NCBI GenBank assembly: GCA_002868985.1
Contig: PKTV01000105.1
Location: forward strand, 1 to 12,343
Source: Desulfobacteraceae bacterium
Lineage (GTDB): Bacteria; Desulfobacterota; Desulfobacteria; Desulfobacterales; UBA11574
Direction: 5' to 3'
Length of the DNA stretch: 12,343 nucleotides
Below the pieces are notes generated by a model that did no database searches, was not told the origin of the DNA, and saw only the letters and a list, made by a program, of their open reading frames with translations. Position numbers and translations under genes: made by a program. Numbering within the stretch: position 1 is the first letter of the stretch; each line of letters starts with the position of its first letter. Shown here one piece after another: positions 1 to 8,134 of this stretch.

Positions 1-1419
1 TACATCGATCCTGACAGCATAGAAGAATATATAGCCAGGAGAGGTTATCAGGCCTTTATTCGGGCGCTAAAGGATATGGAGCCCAAAGAAATCATGCAGG
101 CGGTTAAGGAGTCGGGGTTAAGGGGGCGCGGTGGGGGCGGCTTCCCCACAGGCATCAAATGGGAGACGTGTGCCAAGCACAATGGTGAAAGATACATCAT
201 TTGCAATGCCGATGAAGGTGATCCCGGTGCATACATGGACCGAAGCATTTTAGAAGGCGACCCACACAGTGTTCTTGAAGGCTTGTTGATTGCTGCACGG
301 GCCATCGGTTCAAGTCAGGGGTTTTTCTATGTTCGAAATGAATATCCCCTTGCGGTGAAAAGACTGGTCACCGCTGTTAAAAGCGCGAAGAGATACGGGC
401 TTCTTGGTGAAAATATCGCAGGATCTGATTTCAGCTTTGACGTTAAGATTTCAACCGGAGCCGGCGCTTTTGTCTGTGGTGAATCAACAGCATTAATGGC
501 TTCTCTGGAAGGAAAGGTGGGCAGACCCAGGGCCAAATATATCCATACAGTTGAAAAAGGGTTCAGAGAGAATCCTTCAAACTTGAATAATGTGGAGACA
601 TATGCAAATGTTCCGGCGATTCTTTTAAAGGGAGCCGACAATTACGCCAAAATGGGAACAACTCACAGTAAAGGAACGAAAGTTTTCAGTCTGGTGGGTA
701 AGGTGAAAAACACCGGACTGGTGGAAGTTCCCATGGGGATCTCCCTTAAGGAGATCGTTTTTGACATCGGCGGCGGTATCCCGAAAAAGAAAAAATTCAA
801 AGCGGTTCAAACCGGCGGTCCTTCGGGCGGGTGCATCCCCGAGCAATTTTTAGGTCTGGGTGTTGATTTTGATGAATTAATCAAAGTCGGTTCCATGATG
901 GGATCCGGCGGCATGATTGTTATGGACCAGGACACTTGCATGGTGGACGTGGCCCGGTATTTTGTGGATTTTTTAAAAGAGGAATCATGCGGTCAGTGCA
1001 ACCCCTGCCGTGAAGGGATTACAGCCATGCTGGATATTCTGACCGATATTTGCAAAGGAAACGGAAAAGAAGGCGACATCGAGCTTTTGGAAGAGCTGGG
1101 TATGATGATCCAGAAGTTTTCCCTTTGTGGACTGGGGACCTCGGCGCCGAATCCCGTACTGACGACGATACTTTATTTTCGAGATGAATATGACGCCCAC
1201 ATTAAGGACAAGAAGTGCCCATCGGGCGTCTGTAAACCTTTATTTCACTATGAAATCGACGACGAGGCCTGCAACGGTTGCACCCTTTGTGCCAAACGAT
1301 GCCCCGAGGAAGCCATTACAGGTGAAAAGAAAAAACCTCATCATTTAGACTTGGAAAAGTGCATAAAGTGCGGCATCTGTTACGATGCCTGTAAATTCGA
1401 TGCCATACTCATCCAATAA
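1..1419 (+). CDS. nuoF: NuoF/HydB-type NADH-oxidoreductase flavoprotein subunit (5' partial)
   Basis: The reading frame is open from base 1, so the start lies upstream; 472 residues are visible. Near visible residues 42-54 is the glycine-rich NADH/FMN motif GRGGGGFPTG, followed by the FMN-site segment NADEGDPGAYMDR. The [4Fe-4S] site of NuoF is complete (C330, C333, C336 and C376). Unlike plain NuoF, the protein continues into a bacterial two-cluster ferredoxin domain (C424/427/430/434 and C454/457/460/464), as in HydB, HndC and BamH-type proteins. Known members transfer electrons between NAD(P)H and iron-sulfur partners in soluble multi-subunit complexes. If it is HydB-like, an N-terminal thioredoxin-like [2Fe-2S] domain and probably a NuoE partner gene lie upstream. 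It is separated by only 27 bases from the HdrA-like gene, so I infer it is the NAD(H) module of the complex encoded downstream. Family assignment is firm; the exact physiological direction is not. Confidence 0.95.
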   Translation, partial: YIDPDSIEEYIARRGYQAFIRALKDMEPKEIMQAVKESGLRGRGGGGFPTGIKWETCAKHNGERYIICNADEGDPGAYMDRSILEGDPHSVLEGLLIAARAIGSSQGFFYVRNEYPLAVKRLVTAVKSAKRYGLLGENIAGSDFSFDVKISTGAGAFVCGESTALMASLEGKVGRPRAKYIHTVEKGFRENPSNLNNVETYANVPAILLKGADNYAKMGTTHSKGTKVFSLVGKVKNTGLVEVPMGISLKEIVFDIGGGIPKKKKFKAVQTGGPSGGCIPEQFLGLGVDFDELIKVGSMMGSGGMIVMDQDTCMVDVARYFVDFLKEESCGQCNPCREGITAMLDILTDICKGNGKEGDIELLEELGMMIQKFSLCGLGTSAPNPVLTTILYFRDEYDAHIKDKKCPSGVCKPLFHYEIDDEACNGCTLCAKRCPEEAITGEKKKPHHLDLEKCIKCGICYDACKFDAILIQ

Positions 1420-1446
1420 TCAAAGGATACGATAAGGTTAAAATTC

Positions 1447-4400
1447 ATGATTACGTTTAAGCTTAACGGGAAAAAAGTTCAGGGAGAAGAAGGGCAGTAT
1501 ATTCTTCAAGTTGCTGAAAAATACGGGGTTGAAATTCCGACGCTGTGTCACCATAAAGCGCTCGAACCTGCCGGAATGTGCCGTTTGTGCACCGTGGAGC
1601 TTTATGACGGACGCCGAACACGCTTCGTAACCTCCTGTAATTATCCCATCTGGGAAGGAATGGAGGTTAAAACCGACACCGAAATGGTACACGAGGGCAG
1701 AAGGTTGAATGTGGAATTACTACTTGCCCGCTGTCCGGATGTCCCCATCATCAAGGAGCTTGCTGCCAAATACAACCTTAAAGAAACCCGCTTTAAGATT
1801 AAAGACGACACCTGCATCCTTTGTGGGCTGTGTACCCGTATCTGTGAAAGAATGGGCAGCAGTGCCATCAGTCTCACCGGTCGAGGGGTGGAGATGAAGG
1901 TGGACACCCCGTTTCATATCCAAACGGATGTATGTATGGCTTGCGGTGCGTGTGCCTTTGTCTGTCCAACGGGGCATATTACTGTTGATAAAATTAGAGA
2001 AAATGTAACAAAACATTCGGTTAAAAAGATACCGTCAGAATATGATGCAGGCCTCAAAGGCCGAAAACCGATCTATGTCCCATATGCTCAGGCGGTCCCC
2101 AATACACCGGCCATAGACCGGACCAAGTGCGCCCATTTTAAGACCGACGGATGTAAGATATGCGCCGATTTTTGCCCTGTTGACGCCATTGATCATTCAC
2201 AAAAAGAGGAAGTTGTCGAGTTTGACGTGGGGTCCATCGTTTTGGCGCCAGGGTTTGAAGCATTCGATCCCAGCCGGTTTGATACTTATGCATATACCAG
2301 CCTGCCCAATGTGATCACTTCTCTGGAATTTGAAAGGATTCTTTCCGCCACCGGCCCTTTTTCGGGGCATCTGGTCAGACCGTCAGACCATAAGGAACCG
2401 AAAAAAATCGGCTGGTTGCAATGTGTGGGATCCAGGGACCTCAACCGTTGTGACAATGCCTACTGTAGCTCGGTCTGCTGCATGTATGCCATTAAGCAGA
2501 CAGTGATCGCTACGGAGCACAGCAACGAGCCGCTCGACTGCGCGGTTTTTTACATGGATATGCGAACCCACGGCAAAGACTTTGATAAATATTATGAAAA
2601 TGCAAAAAAAGCAGGGATTAGATTTGTCCGATCCAGGATTCACACCATAGATCCGGTACCTGGCAGCGATGATGTATCGGTTCGGTATATCGGGGAAGAC
2701 GGCACGATCAAAGAAGAAATTTTTGACATGTTTGTTCTGTCCGTGGGCCTTGAAACCCATCAGGATGTTGCGGATCTTTCAAAGCGTATCGGCGTCGACC
2801 TTGATGAATACCTTTTTACGAAAACCGACAGTTTCCATCCCGTAGCGACTTCTGTGGAAGGAATCTATGCATGCGGTGCGTTCACCGGTCCCAAGGATAT
2901 CCCCCAGTCGGTAATGGAAGCCAGTGCTTCGGCCTGTGCGGCAACAGAGCACCTGGCGTCGGCCCGCAACACCCGGACCAAGATCCTCGAGCTGCCCCCT
3001 GAAAGGGATGTTAGTGAAGAACCGCCTATAATCGGCGTATTTATATGCAACTGCGGGATTAACATCGGTGGTGTGGTGAGAGTCCCGGAAGTGGCAGAAT
3101 ATGCCAAAACCTTACCGAATGTGGCCTATGTAGAAGAAAACTTGTTTAGCTGCAGCCAGGATACCCAGGAAAAAATGACGGATATCATCACACAAAAAGG
3201 CCTCAATCGCGTGGTCGTGGCGGCCTGCACACCCAAGACACACGAGCCGCTGTTTCAAGAAACCCTTATCAATGCCGGCCTGAACAAATATTTATTTGAG
3301 ATGGCCAACATTCGAAATCATGACTCTTGGGTTCATGCAAACGACCCGCACGCGGCCACCGAAAAAGCCAAGGATCTTGTTCGAATGGCTGTTGCAAAAA
3401 CCAACCTTTTAGCACCGTTGAAGCAAACGGATCTTCCGGTATCCCATTCGGCGATGGTGATCGGCGGCGGGATTGCCGGAATGACAGCCGCTGTATCACT
3501 GGCACATCAGGGATATCCTGTGGATCTTGTAGAAAAATCAGATACTTTGGGTGGTAACGCTTTGATGCTGGGCAAAACCCATAAAGATGAAGATGTGGGA
3601 TCTTTTGTCAAAGGTCTTGTAACATCAGTGGGATCGGACGACCGCATCACCGTCCATACGGGGACGAGAATTAGTAACGTAGATGGTTTTATCGGCAATT
3701 TCAAAACCGAGCTTAGAAACTCCGAATCAACCAAAACGATTGAGCACGGGGTGGCGGTTATCGCCACCGGTGCCAAAGAGTACAAGCCCGATGAATACCT
3801 TTACGGGGAACACAAGGCGGTGATGACCCACCTGGAAGTCGATGATCTGTTTAAAAATAACGATCCCCGGATCGATCAGGCTGAAAATGTCGTGTTTATC
3901 CAGTGTGTGGGATCCAGAGATGAAGACCGCCCATACTGTTCAAAAGTATGCTGCACCCATTCCGTCAAAAGTGCCATCGACTTCAAGAAAAAAAATCCCA
4001 GTGTGAATGTTGCAATTCTTTACAGGGATATTAGAACCTATGGGAAAAGGGAGGATCTCTATCGCGAGGCAAGGGATGCCGGCGTGATCTTTTCTTCTTA
4101 TTCTGTCGATCAAAAGCCAGAAGTAAAGCCTGACGGCGACCAGGTCATCGTCCAGTTTACAGACCGGATACTCAACCGCAAACTGGCCGTGAAGGCCGAT
4201 ATTCTTTGTTTGGCATCAGCCATTGTATCCCACCGGGATCATTCGTTGGCTCAGTTATTTAAGGTACCTTTGGATTCCGACGGATGGCTCTTGGAAGCCC
4301 ATCAAAAATTAAGGCCGGTGGATTTTGCCAATGACGGTATTTTTCTGTGTGGTATGGCCCATTACCCGAAACCCATCGAGGAGAGCATTGCCCAGGCACA

Positions 4401-4689
4401 AGCTGCTGCGGCAAGGGCTTCCACCGTACTGGCCCTGGAGAGCATTAAAGTGGGCGGTATTGTCTCAGATATTCGTGCCGAGCTGTGTTCGGGCTGCCTG
4501 GGATGCATCAATGTTTGTCCGTATGGCGCCATCGATTTTGACAATCAAAAATTTGTGGCTGAAGTCAACGCGGCCTTGTGCAAAGGGTGTGGCGCCTGTG
4601 CAGCAGTATGCCCTTCCGAGGCACCGACGCTGATGGGCTTTAACAATAATCAACTTTACGCTCAGATTAAAAGCGCATTGAGCGCTTAA
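1447..4689 (+). CDS. hdrA: HdrA-like bifurcating flavoprotein with NuoG-like N-terminus and duplicated HdrA module (1080 aa)
   Basis: Domain order as read: a [2Fe-2S] ferredoxin (C34, C45, C48, C64); a NuoG-like linker; two [4Fe-4S] motifs (C123/126/129/133 and C163/166/169/173); an HdrA-type cluster (C228, C236, C239, C243); an HdrA flavin-domain half with QCVGSRD (C326) and YCSSVCC (C340/344/345); then from about residue 526 a fresh HdrA N-terminus (ICNCG), the Rossmann FAD motif GGGIAG at 673-678, a second QCVGSRD/YCSKVCC set (C820, C831/835/836), and two C-terminal [4Fe-4S] sites (C1014-1024 and C1045-1055). HdrA proteins carry the FAD that performs flavin-based electron bifurcation and pass low-potential electrons to ferredoxin. 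At 1080 residues it is well above the usual roughly 650 of methanogen HdrA. It uses ATG at 1447 with a weak AAGG at 1434-1437 and probably relies on coupling to the upstream gene. Cytoplasmic; no signal peptide or membrane segment is seen. I infer it is the electron hub between NuoF, MvhD and formate dehydrogenase. Confidence 0.93.
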   Translation: MITFKLNGKKVQGEEGQYILQVAEKYGVEIPTLCHHKALEPAGMCRLCTVELYDGRRTRFVTSCNYPIWEGMEVKTDTEMVHEGRRLNVELLLARCPDVPIIKELAAKYNLKETRFKIKDDTCILCGLCTRICERMGSSAISLTGRGVEMKVDTPFHIQTDVCMACGACAFVCPTGHITVDKIRENVTKHSVKKIPSEYDAGLKGRKPIYVPYAQAVPNTPAIDRTKCAHFKTDGCKICADFCPVDAIDHSQKEEVVEFDVGSIVLAPGFEAFDPSRFDTYAYTSLPNVITSLEFERILSATGPFSGHLVRPSDHKEPKKIGWLQCVGSRDLNRCDNAYCSSVCCMYAIKQTVIATEHSNEPLDCAVFYMDMRTHGKDFDKYYENAKKAGIRFVRSRIHTIDPVPGSDDVSVRYIGEDGTIKEEIFDMFVLSVGLETHQDVADLSKRIGVDLDEYLFTKTDSFHPVATSVEGIYACGAFTGPKDIPQSVMEASASACAATEHLASARNTRTKILELPPERDVSEEPPIIGVFICNCGINIGGVVRVPEVAEYAKTLPNVAYVEENLFSCSQDTQEKMTDIITQKGLNRVVVAACTPKTHEPLFQETLINAGLNKYLFEMANIRNHDSWVHANDPHAATEKAKDLVRMAVAKTNLLAPLKQTDLPVSHSAMVIGGGIAGMTAAVSLAHQGYPVDLVEKSDTLGGNALMLGKTHKDEDVGSFVKGLVTSVGSDDRITVHTGTRISNVDGFIGNFKTELRNSESTKTIEHGVAVIATGAKEYKPDEYLYGEHKAVMTHLEVDDLFKNNDPRIDQAENVVFIQCVGSRDEDRPYCSKVCCTHSVKSAIDFKKKNPSVNVAILYRDIRTYGKREDLYREARDAGVIFSSYSVDQKPEVKPDGDQVIVQFTDRILNRKLAVKADILCLASAIVSHRDHSLAQLFKVPLDSDGWLLEAHQKLRPVDFANDGIFLCGMAHYPKPIEESIAQAQAAAARASTVLALESIKVGGIVSDIRAELCSGCLGCINVCPYGAIDFDNQKFVAEVNAALCKGCGACAAVCPSEAPTLMGFNNNQLYAQIKSALSA

Positions 4690-4710
4690 TCCATTGGAAA
4701 GGAGAAAAAT

Positions 4711-5193
4711 GTGAACGAGGATAAATATGAGCCTAAAATCATAGCTTTTATGTGTAACTGGTGTGCATATGGGGCGGCGGATCTGGCAGGTGTAAGCCGA
4801 CTGGCATACCCGCCCAATATTCGTCCCATCCGGGTCATGTGTTCCGCCACGGTATCGCCGCACCATATTTTGCGTGCATTTCAGAGCGGGGCCGACGGCG
4901 TCCTGGTGGGCGGGTGACATGTCGGCGACTGCCATTACCTGTATGGTAATTACATGACCATTAAACGGATGACGTTTCTTCAGGAACTTTTGGCTTTTAT
5001 GGGATTAGAAGGCCGGTTACATTTAGACTGGATATCTTCGGCCGAAGCCCAGAAATTTGTTCAAGTAGTCACCAGTTTTACGAATAAAATACAGTCATTG
5101 GGCCCCAGCCCTCTGTCCGGCGACTTTGACATGTCCGCTGTTGTGAGTTTATCGGAAGCGTCGCAGGAAACGCTGACTGCGGAGGGAGGATGA
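4711..5193 (+). CDS. mvhD: MvhD-like [2Fe-2S] adaptor, selenoprotein (UGA = Sec69)
   Basis: The gene starts at GTG 4711 behind a strong GGAAAGGAG at 4697-4705 and runs through an in-frame TGA at 4915-4917 to TGA 5191-5193, giving 160 residues. Before the TGA are CNWC (C15, C18) and C44; after it comes [12 protein letters not shown] with C74. MvhD proteins carry Cys in the motif CHxGDCHY exactly where the TGA falls, so TGA is read here as selenocysteine U69 rather than as a stop. MvhD is the small [2Fe-2S] protein that hands electrons from a hydrogenase or formate dehydrogenase to HdrA; selenocysteine forms are known from sulfate reducers and as BamF in benzoyl-CoA reductase complexes. It sits between the hdrA-like and fdhB-like genes, and the following start codon is one base beyond its stop. 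The C-terminal tail of about 50 residues is variable. Translation requires SelB, SelA and tRNA-Sec from elsewhere in the genome. Confidence 0.93.
4934..4950 (+). promoter_or_regulatory. bacterial SECIS hairpin of the mvhD-like gene
   Basis: A perfect 6-bp stem (ATTACC at 4934-4939 with GGTAAT at 4945-4950) closes the 5-base loop TGTAT. The loop opens 23 bases after the in-frame TGA and has G as its second base. This fits the known bacterial SECIS rule of a short stem-loop inside the coding region, a G in the first loop positions, and a loop roughly 16-37 bases from the UGA. Its proposed role is to bind SelB and direct selenocysteine insertion at 4915-4917. Visible pairing below this stem is poor, so the element is minimal. 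Confidence 0.75.
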
Positions 5194-5194
5194 T

Positions 5195-5992
5195 ATGCAA
5201 GAACAAGTGAGAGAGTGGCTTGAACAGGGCAAGGTGGACATCTTCTTGGGATATAAAAAAATTCAGGGACACCCCTTGCCCCATTGCTTTACCAAGGACA
5301 ATCTGGATGAAACTGACGATTTGATCGCCGGCAAGGCCCGGTATTCTTTGGAAAAGATGGCAACAAAGATCGCTGCAGAACATCCGGAACTGAAAATAGG
5401 ACTTTTGGTTCGAGATTGCAATCAGAGAGCTTTGAATGTTCTTTATGTCTGGAATCAGTTGAAACCGGACAATATAGAGACATTAAGCGTCAATTGCTGT
5501 CCCTCCAAACTCAAAGAGCATGGGGATTGTTCCTATCTCGAGCCTGAAAAGGCAGCGCCTTTGAAAATGATGATCGGTATAGACAATAACATGGATGTTA
5601 AAACGGCTGAGGAATTCAGTCAGGAAGACCGATATAACCGGTGGATGTATGAGTTACAGAAATGCCTCAAATGTTACGGATGCCGTGATATCTGTCCGGT
5701 TTGTTTTTGTAAGGAATGTAGTCTTGAGCATAAGGACTTGATCGCCACCGGCAGTATTCCGCCGGAAATTCCGATTTTTCATCTGGTTCGGGCGGTTCAT
5801 ATGGGGGGGCGTTGTATCGACTGCGGACTTTGCGAGGACGCCTGCCCGGTGGATATTTCCTTACGCCTGCTTTACCGAAAAGTTAACGATATCGTGTCTG
5901 ATGTATTTGATTATAAAACTGGAACCAGCGCAGACCAGTCACCGTTTAATATGCTGGGAGAAGAAGTCACGCTGGAACCGAAACCAATCTAA
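5195..5992 (+). CDS. FdhB/FrhB-like iron-sulfur subunit with two [4Fe-4S] motifs (265 aa)
   Basis: The first cluster region has C157, C160, C163, C167 followed closely by C170, C172 and C175 (motif CPVCFCKEC), and the second has C207, C210, C213, C217 (CIDCGLCEDACP). The N-terminal 150 residues, with GKVDIFLGYKK and a run around VRDCNQRALNVL, resemble the N-terminal region of the F420-dependent hydrogenase/formate dehydrogenase beta family (FrhB/FdhB), though I cannot confirm an FAD or F420 site. The closely spaced extra cysteines between the clusters could bind a non-standard cluster. A strong GGAGGGAGGA at 5181-5190 overlaps the end of the mvhD-like gene and the ATG follows its stop by one base, so the two are probably translationally coupled. 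Position between mvhD and fdhA matches the FdhA-FdhB-MvhD electron path known from methanogens; I infer it wires the formate dehydrogenase catalytic subunit to the MvhD-like adaptor. An HdrC-like name is the main alternative, but the N-terminus argues against it. Confidence 0.8.
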   Translation: MQEQVREWLEQGKVDIFLGYKKIQGHPLPHCFTKDNLDETDDLIAGKARYSLEKMATKIAAEHPELKIGLLVRDCNQRALNVLYVWNQLKPDNIETLSVNCCPSKLKEHGDCSYLEPEKAAPLKMMIGIDNNMDVKTAEEFSQEDRYNRWMYELQKCLKCYGCRDICPVCFCKECSLEHKDLIATGSIPPEIPIFHLVRAVHMGGRCIDCGLCEDACPVDISLRLLYRKVNDIVSDVFDYKTGTSADQSPFNMLGEEVTLEPKPI

Positions 5993-6008
5993 GGATTGAA
6001 GATTAAAA

Positions 6009-6030
6009 ATTGATAAAGACAGTTGTCAAT
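6009..6030 (+). promoter_or_regulatory. 8-bp inverted repeat in the leader of fdhA
   Basis: ATTGATAA at 6009-6016 pairs with TTGTCAAT at 6023-6030 (one G-T) around the 6-base loop AGACAG. A weaker outer pair, ATTGAA at 5995-6000 with TTCAAT at 6032-6037, flanks it. TTGATA at 6010-6015 also resembles a -35 box, and TTCAAT at 6032-6037, 16 bases on, is a poor -10. It lies in the only sizeable gap (80 bases) inside the operon, so an internal promoter with operator, an mRNA processing hairpin, or a chance AT-rich repeat are all possible. The half-site spacing does not match an FNR or CRP box. Confidence 0.35.
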
Positions 6031-6072
6031 ATTCAATGAAAAATCTCCAAATAATATTAAGGAGCGATAAGT

Positions 6073-8109
6073 ATGGATTTTAAAATCATTCCTTCAACAT
6101 GTTCATATTGCGGTACCGGTTGCGGTGTTCTTTTCCAGGTGATGGACGGCCGGCTAATCGATACACTGCCCATGAAAACCCATCCGGTTAATGAGGGCAA
6201 ATTGTGCATCAAGGGCTGGAATCTCCACGAACATGTGGTTAGCGACAAGCGCTTGACCTCACCTATGCTGAAGATAAACGGCCAGTTGCAGGAAGCCTCC
6301 TGGGATGACGCCATCCAGACCACCGCCGACAAACTGAAGGCCATTATTGAGGCCCACGGCCCGGATAGCGTCGGTGTACTGGCTTCCGCTAAAATTACCA
6401 ATGAAGAAAATTACCTGGTTCAAAAATTTGCCAGAGCAGTGATCGGGACCAACAATGTGGATCACTGTGCCCGGCTCTGACATTCTTCCACTGTGGTCGG
6501 TCTGGCCGCAGCATTTGGAAGTGGCGCCATGACCAATTCCATCGCCGAAATTGAGGATTCGGCCTGTATCTTTATCACAGGTTCGAACACATCCGCGTGT
6601 CATCCGCTGATTGCCCGGCGTGTCTTCAGGGCCAAGGAAAAAGGGGCCAAGTTGATTGTGGCCGATCCCAGAAATATCCAGCTGTCCCGTTTCGCCGATG
6701 TCGCCGTGACCCAGCGTCTTGGCAGCGATGTGGCCATGCTCAACGGTATGATGCATATCATTCTTAAAAATGGCTGGCATGCCAAACCCTATATCGAGGA
6801 AAGGTGCGAAGAATTCGACGCTTTCAGAGCGGTTGTCGAAACCTATACGCCGGACAAGGTCGAAACCATCACCGGCATTGCTCAAGCGGACCTGGAAAAA
6901 ATGGCCGAGCTTTATGCCACCAACTCACCGGCGTCTCTTCTCTATGCCATGGGAATTACCCAGCACACCACCGGCGTGGACAATGTAAAATCCTGCTGTA
7001 ATCTGGCCATGCTTTGCGGGAATGTCGGGGTAAAAAGCGGTGGTGTGAATCCCCTAAGAGGTCAGAACAATGTTCAGGGTGCCTGTGACATGGGGGGCTT
7101 GCCTAATGTTTTCCCGGCCTATCAGCCGGTAGCGGTTGAGGCCAACAATGAAAAATTTGCCAAAATCTGGGGCAAAGCGTTGCCCGACAAGATTGGCTAC
7201 ACGATTACCGATATGGTGCAGGCCATGATCGACGGCAAACTCAAAGCGCTATATGTGGTCGGCGAGAACCCGATGCTGAGCGATCCCGATCAACACCACC
7301 TTTTAAAGGCTCTGGAAAAACTTGACCTGCTGATTTGTCAGGACATTTTTCTTACCGAAACCGCAGAAAAAGCGGATGTGGTTTTTGCTGCGGTTTCGGT
7401 GGCCGAAAAGGACGGCACGTTTACCAATACCGAACGCCGCTGCATGCGAGTCCATAAAGCCATTGAACCCATCGGAAATGCAATGGACGACTGGCAAATC
7501 ACCTCAAAACTGTCCACCGCCATGGGCTATGAGATGAATTATACAGATCCGGAAGCCATTTTCAAGGAAGTAACTACCGTAACCCCGAGTTACGCCGGCA
7601 TGACGTATGGCAGGCTGGGACTGAACGGATTGCAGTGGCCCTGCCCGAACGCTGAGCATCCGGGAACCCAGTTTTTACATGCCGCTCAATTTACCAGAGG
7701 CAAAGGCCTGTTTCATGCCATCGAGTATCTCGATCCGGCCGAGATGCCTGACAATGAGTATCCATACTTTCTTACCACCGGCCGCATGTTCGCCCATTAT
7801 CATACCGGTACGATGACCCGGGCTTCTGGGCATCTTGATACCGAACAAAAAACCGGATATGTGGAAATTCATCCTGAAGATGCCGCGAACCTGTCGGTGA
7901 AGGAAGGGGATACCGTCAAGCTGGCCACTCGCAGGGGCGAAATTGAGGTGCCGGCCAGGATAAGTAAAAAGGTAAAGCCCGGTCTGTTGTTTGTACCGTT
8001 TCATTTTGCCGAAAATTCGGCCAATGTTTTAACGAATTCGGCTTTTGATCCTGCTGCCAAAATTCCGGAATATAAGGTCTGTGCGGTAAAAATCGAAAAA
8101 GCCGCCTAA
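6073..8109 (+). CDS. fdhA: Formate dehydrogenase catalytic subunit, molybdopterin selenoprotein (UGA = Sec136)
   Basis: The ATG at 6073 follows AAGGAG at 6059-6064. The frame passes an in-frame TGA at 6478-6480 and ends at TAA 8109, giving 678 residues, close to methanogen FdhA and a little shorter than E. coli FdhF. The N-terminal [4Fe-4S] ligands are C10, C13, C17 and C45, followed by the conserved electron-transfer lysine in CIKGW (K47). The TGA lies in ARL-U-H, the Sec-His pair that ligates and flanks the Mo or W of formate dehydrogenases. Downstream come bis-MGD binding segments (around GSNTSACHPL, NPLRGQNNVQGACDMG and GENPMLSDPD) and a C-terminal dinucleotide-binding domain beginning near LTTGRMFAHYHTGTMT. 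There is no Tat signal, so it is cytoplasmic. It catalyses formate oxidation to CO2 or the reverse. As the last gene of the operon, with FdhB, MvhD, HdrA and NuoF genes upstream, it is probably the substrate site of a soluble complex. Confidence 0.96.
6491..6511 (+). promoter_or_regulatory. bacterial SECIS hairpin of fdhA
   Basis: An 8-bp stem forms between 6491-6498 (CTGTGGTC) and 6504-6511 (GGCCGCAG), with two G-U wobbles, closing the loop GGTCT at 6499-6503. The loop begins 19 bases after the in-frame TGA. Both the GGUC loop sequence and this distance match the E. coli fdhF SECIS as I remember it, which is the reference element for SelB binding. This is the strongest single argument that the TGA is selenocysteine and not a mutation. 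Confidence 0.88.
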
Positions 8110-8134
8110 TTTAAGCGGACAGTCTGTTTTTTAA

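Noticed and set aside
1447..4689. Possible artefactual fusion of two hdrA genes through sequencing error
   Set aside because: The frame is continuous, the two halves lack different domains rather than repeating whole genes, and the linker reads as normal protein.
4915..4917. In-frame TGA taken as the end of a truncated 68-codon MvhD pseudogene
   Set aside because: Family motif [12 protein letters not shown] continues in the same frame, the TGA replaces a conserved Cys, and a SECIS-like hairpin follows.
6009..6030. FNR/CRP-type operator before fdhA
   Set aside because: The half-sites are separated by about 10 bases rather than the 4-6 expected for these regulators.
6478..6480. In-frame TGA as a nonsense mutation splitting fdhA into two ORFs
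   Set aside because: It sits at the known Sec site before His in formate dehydrogenases, with an fdhF-like SECIS at the expected distance and intact sequence on both sides.
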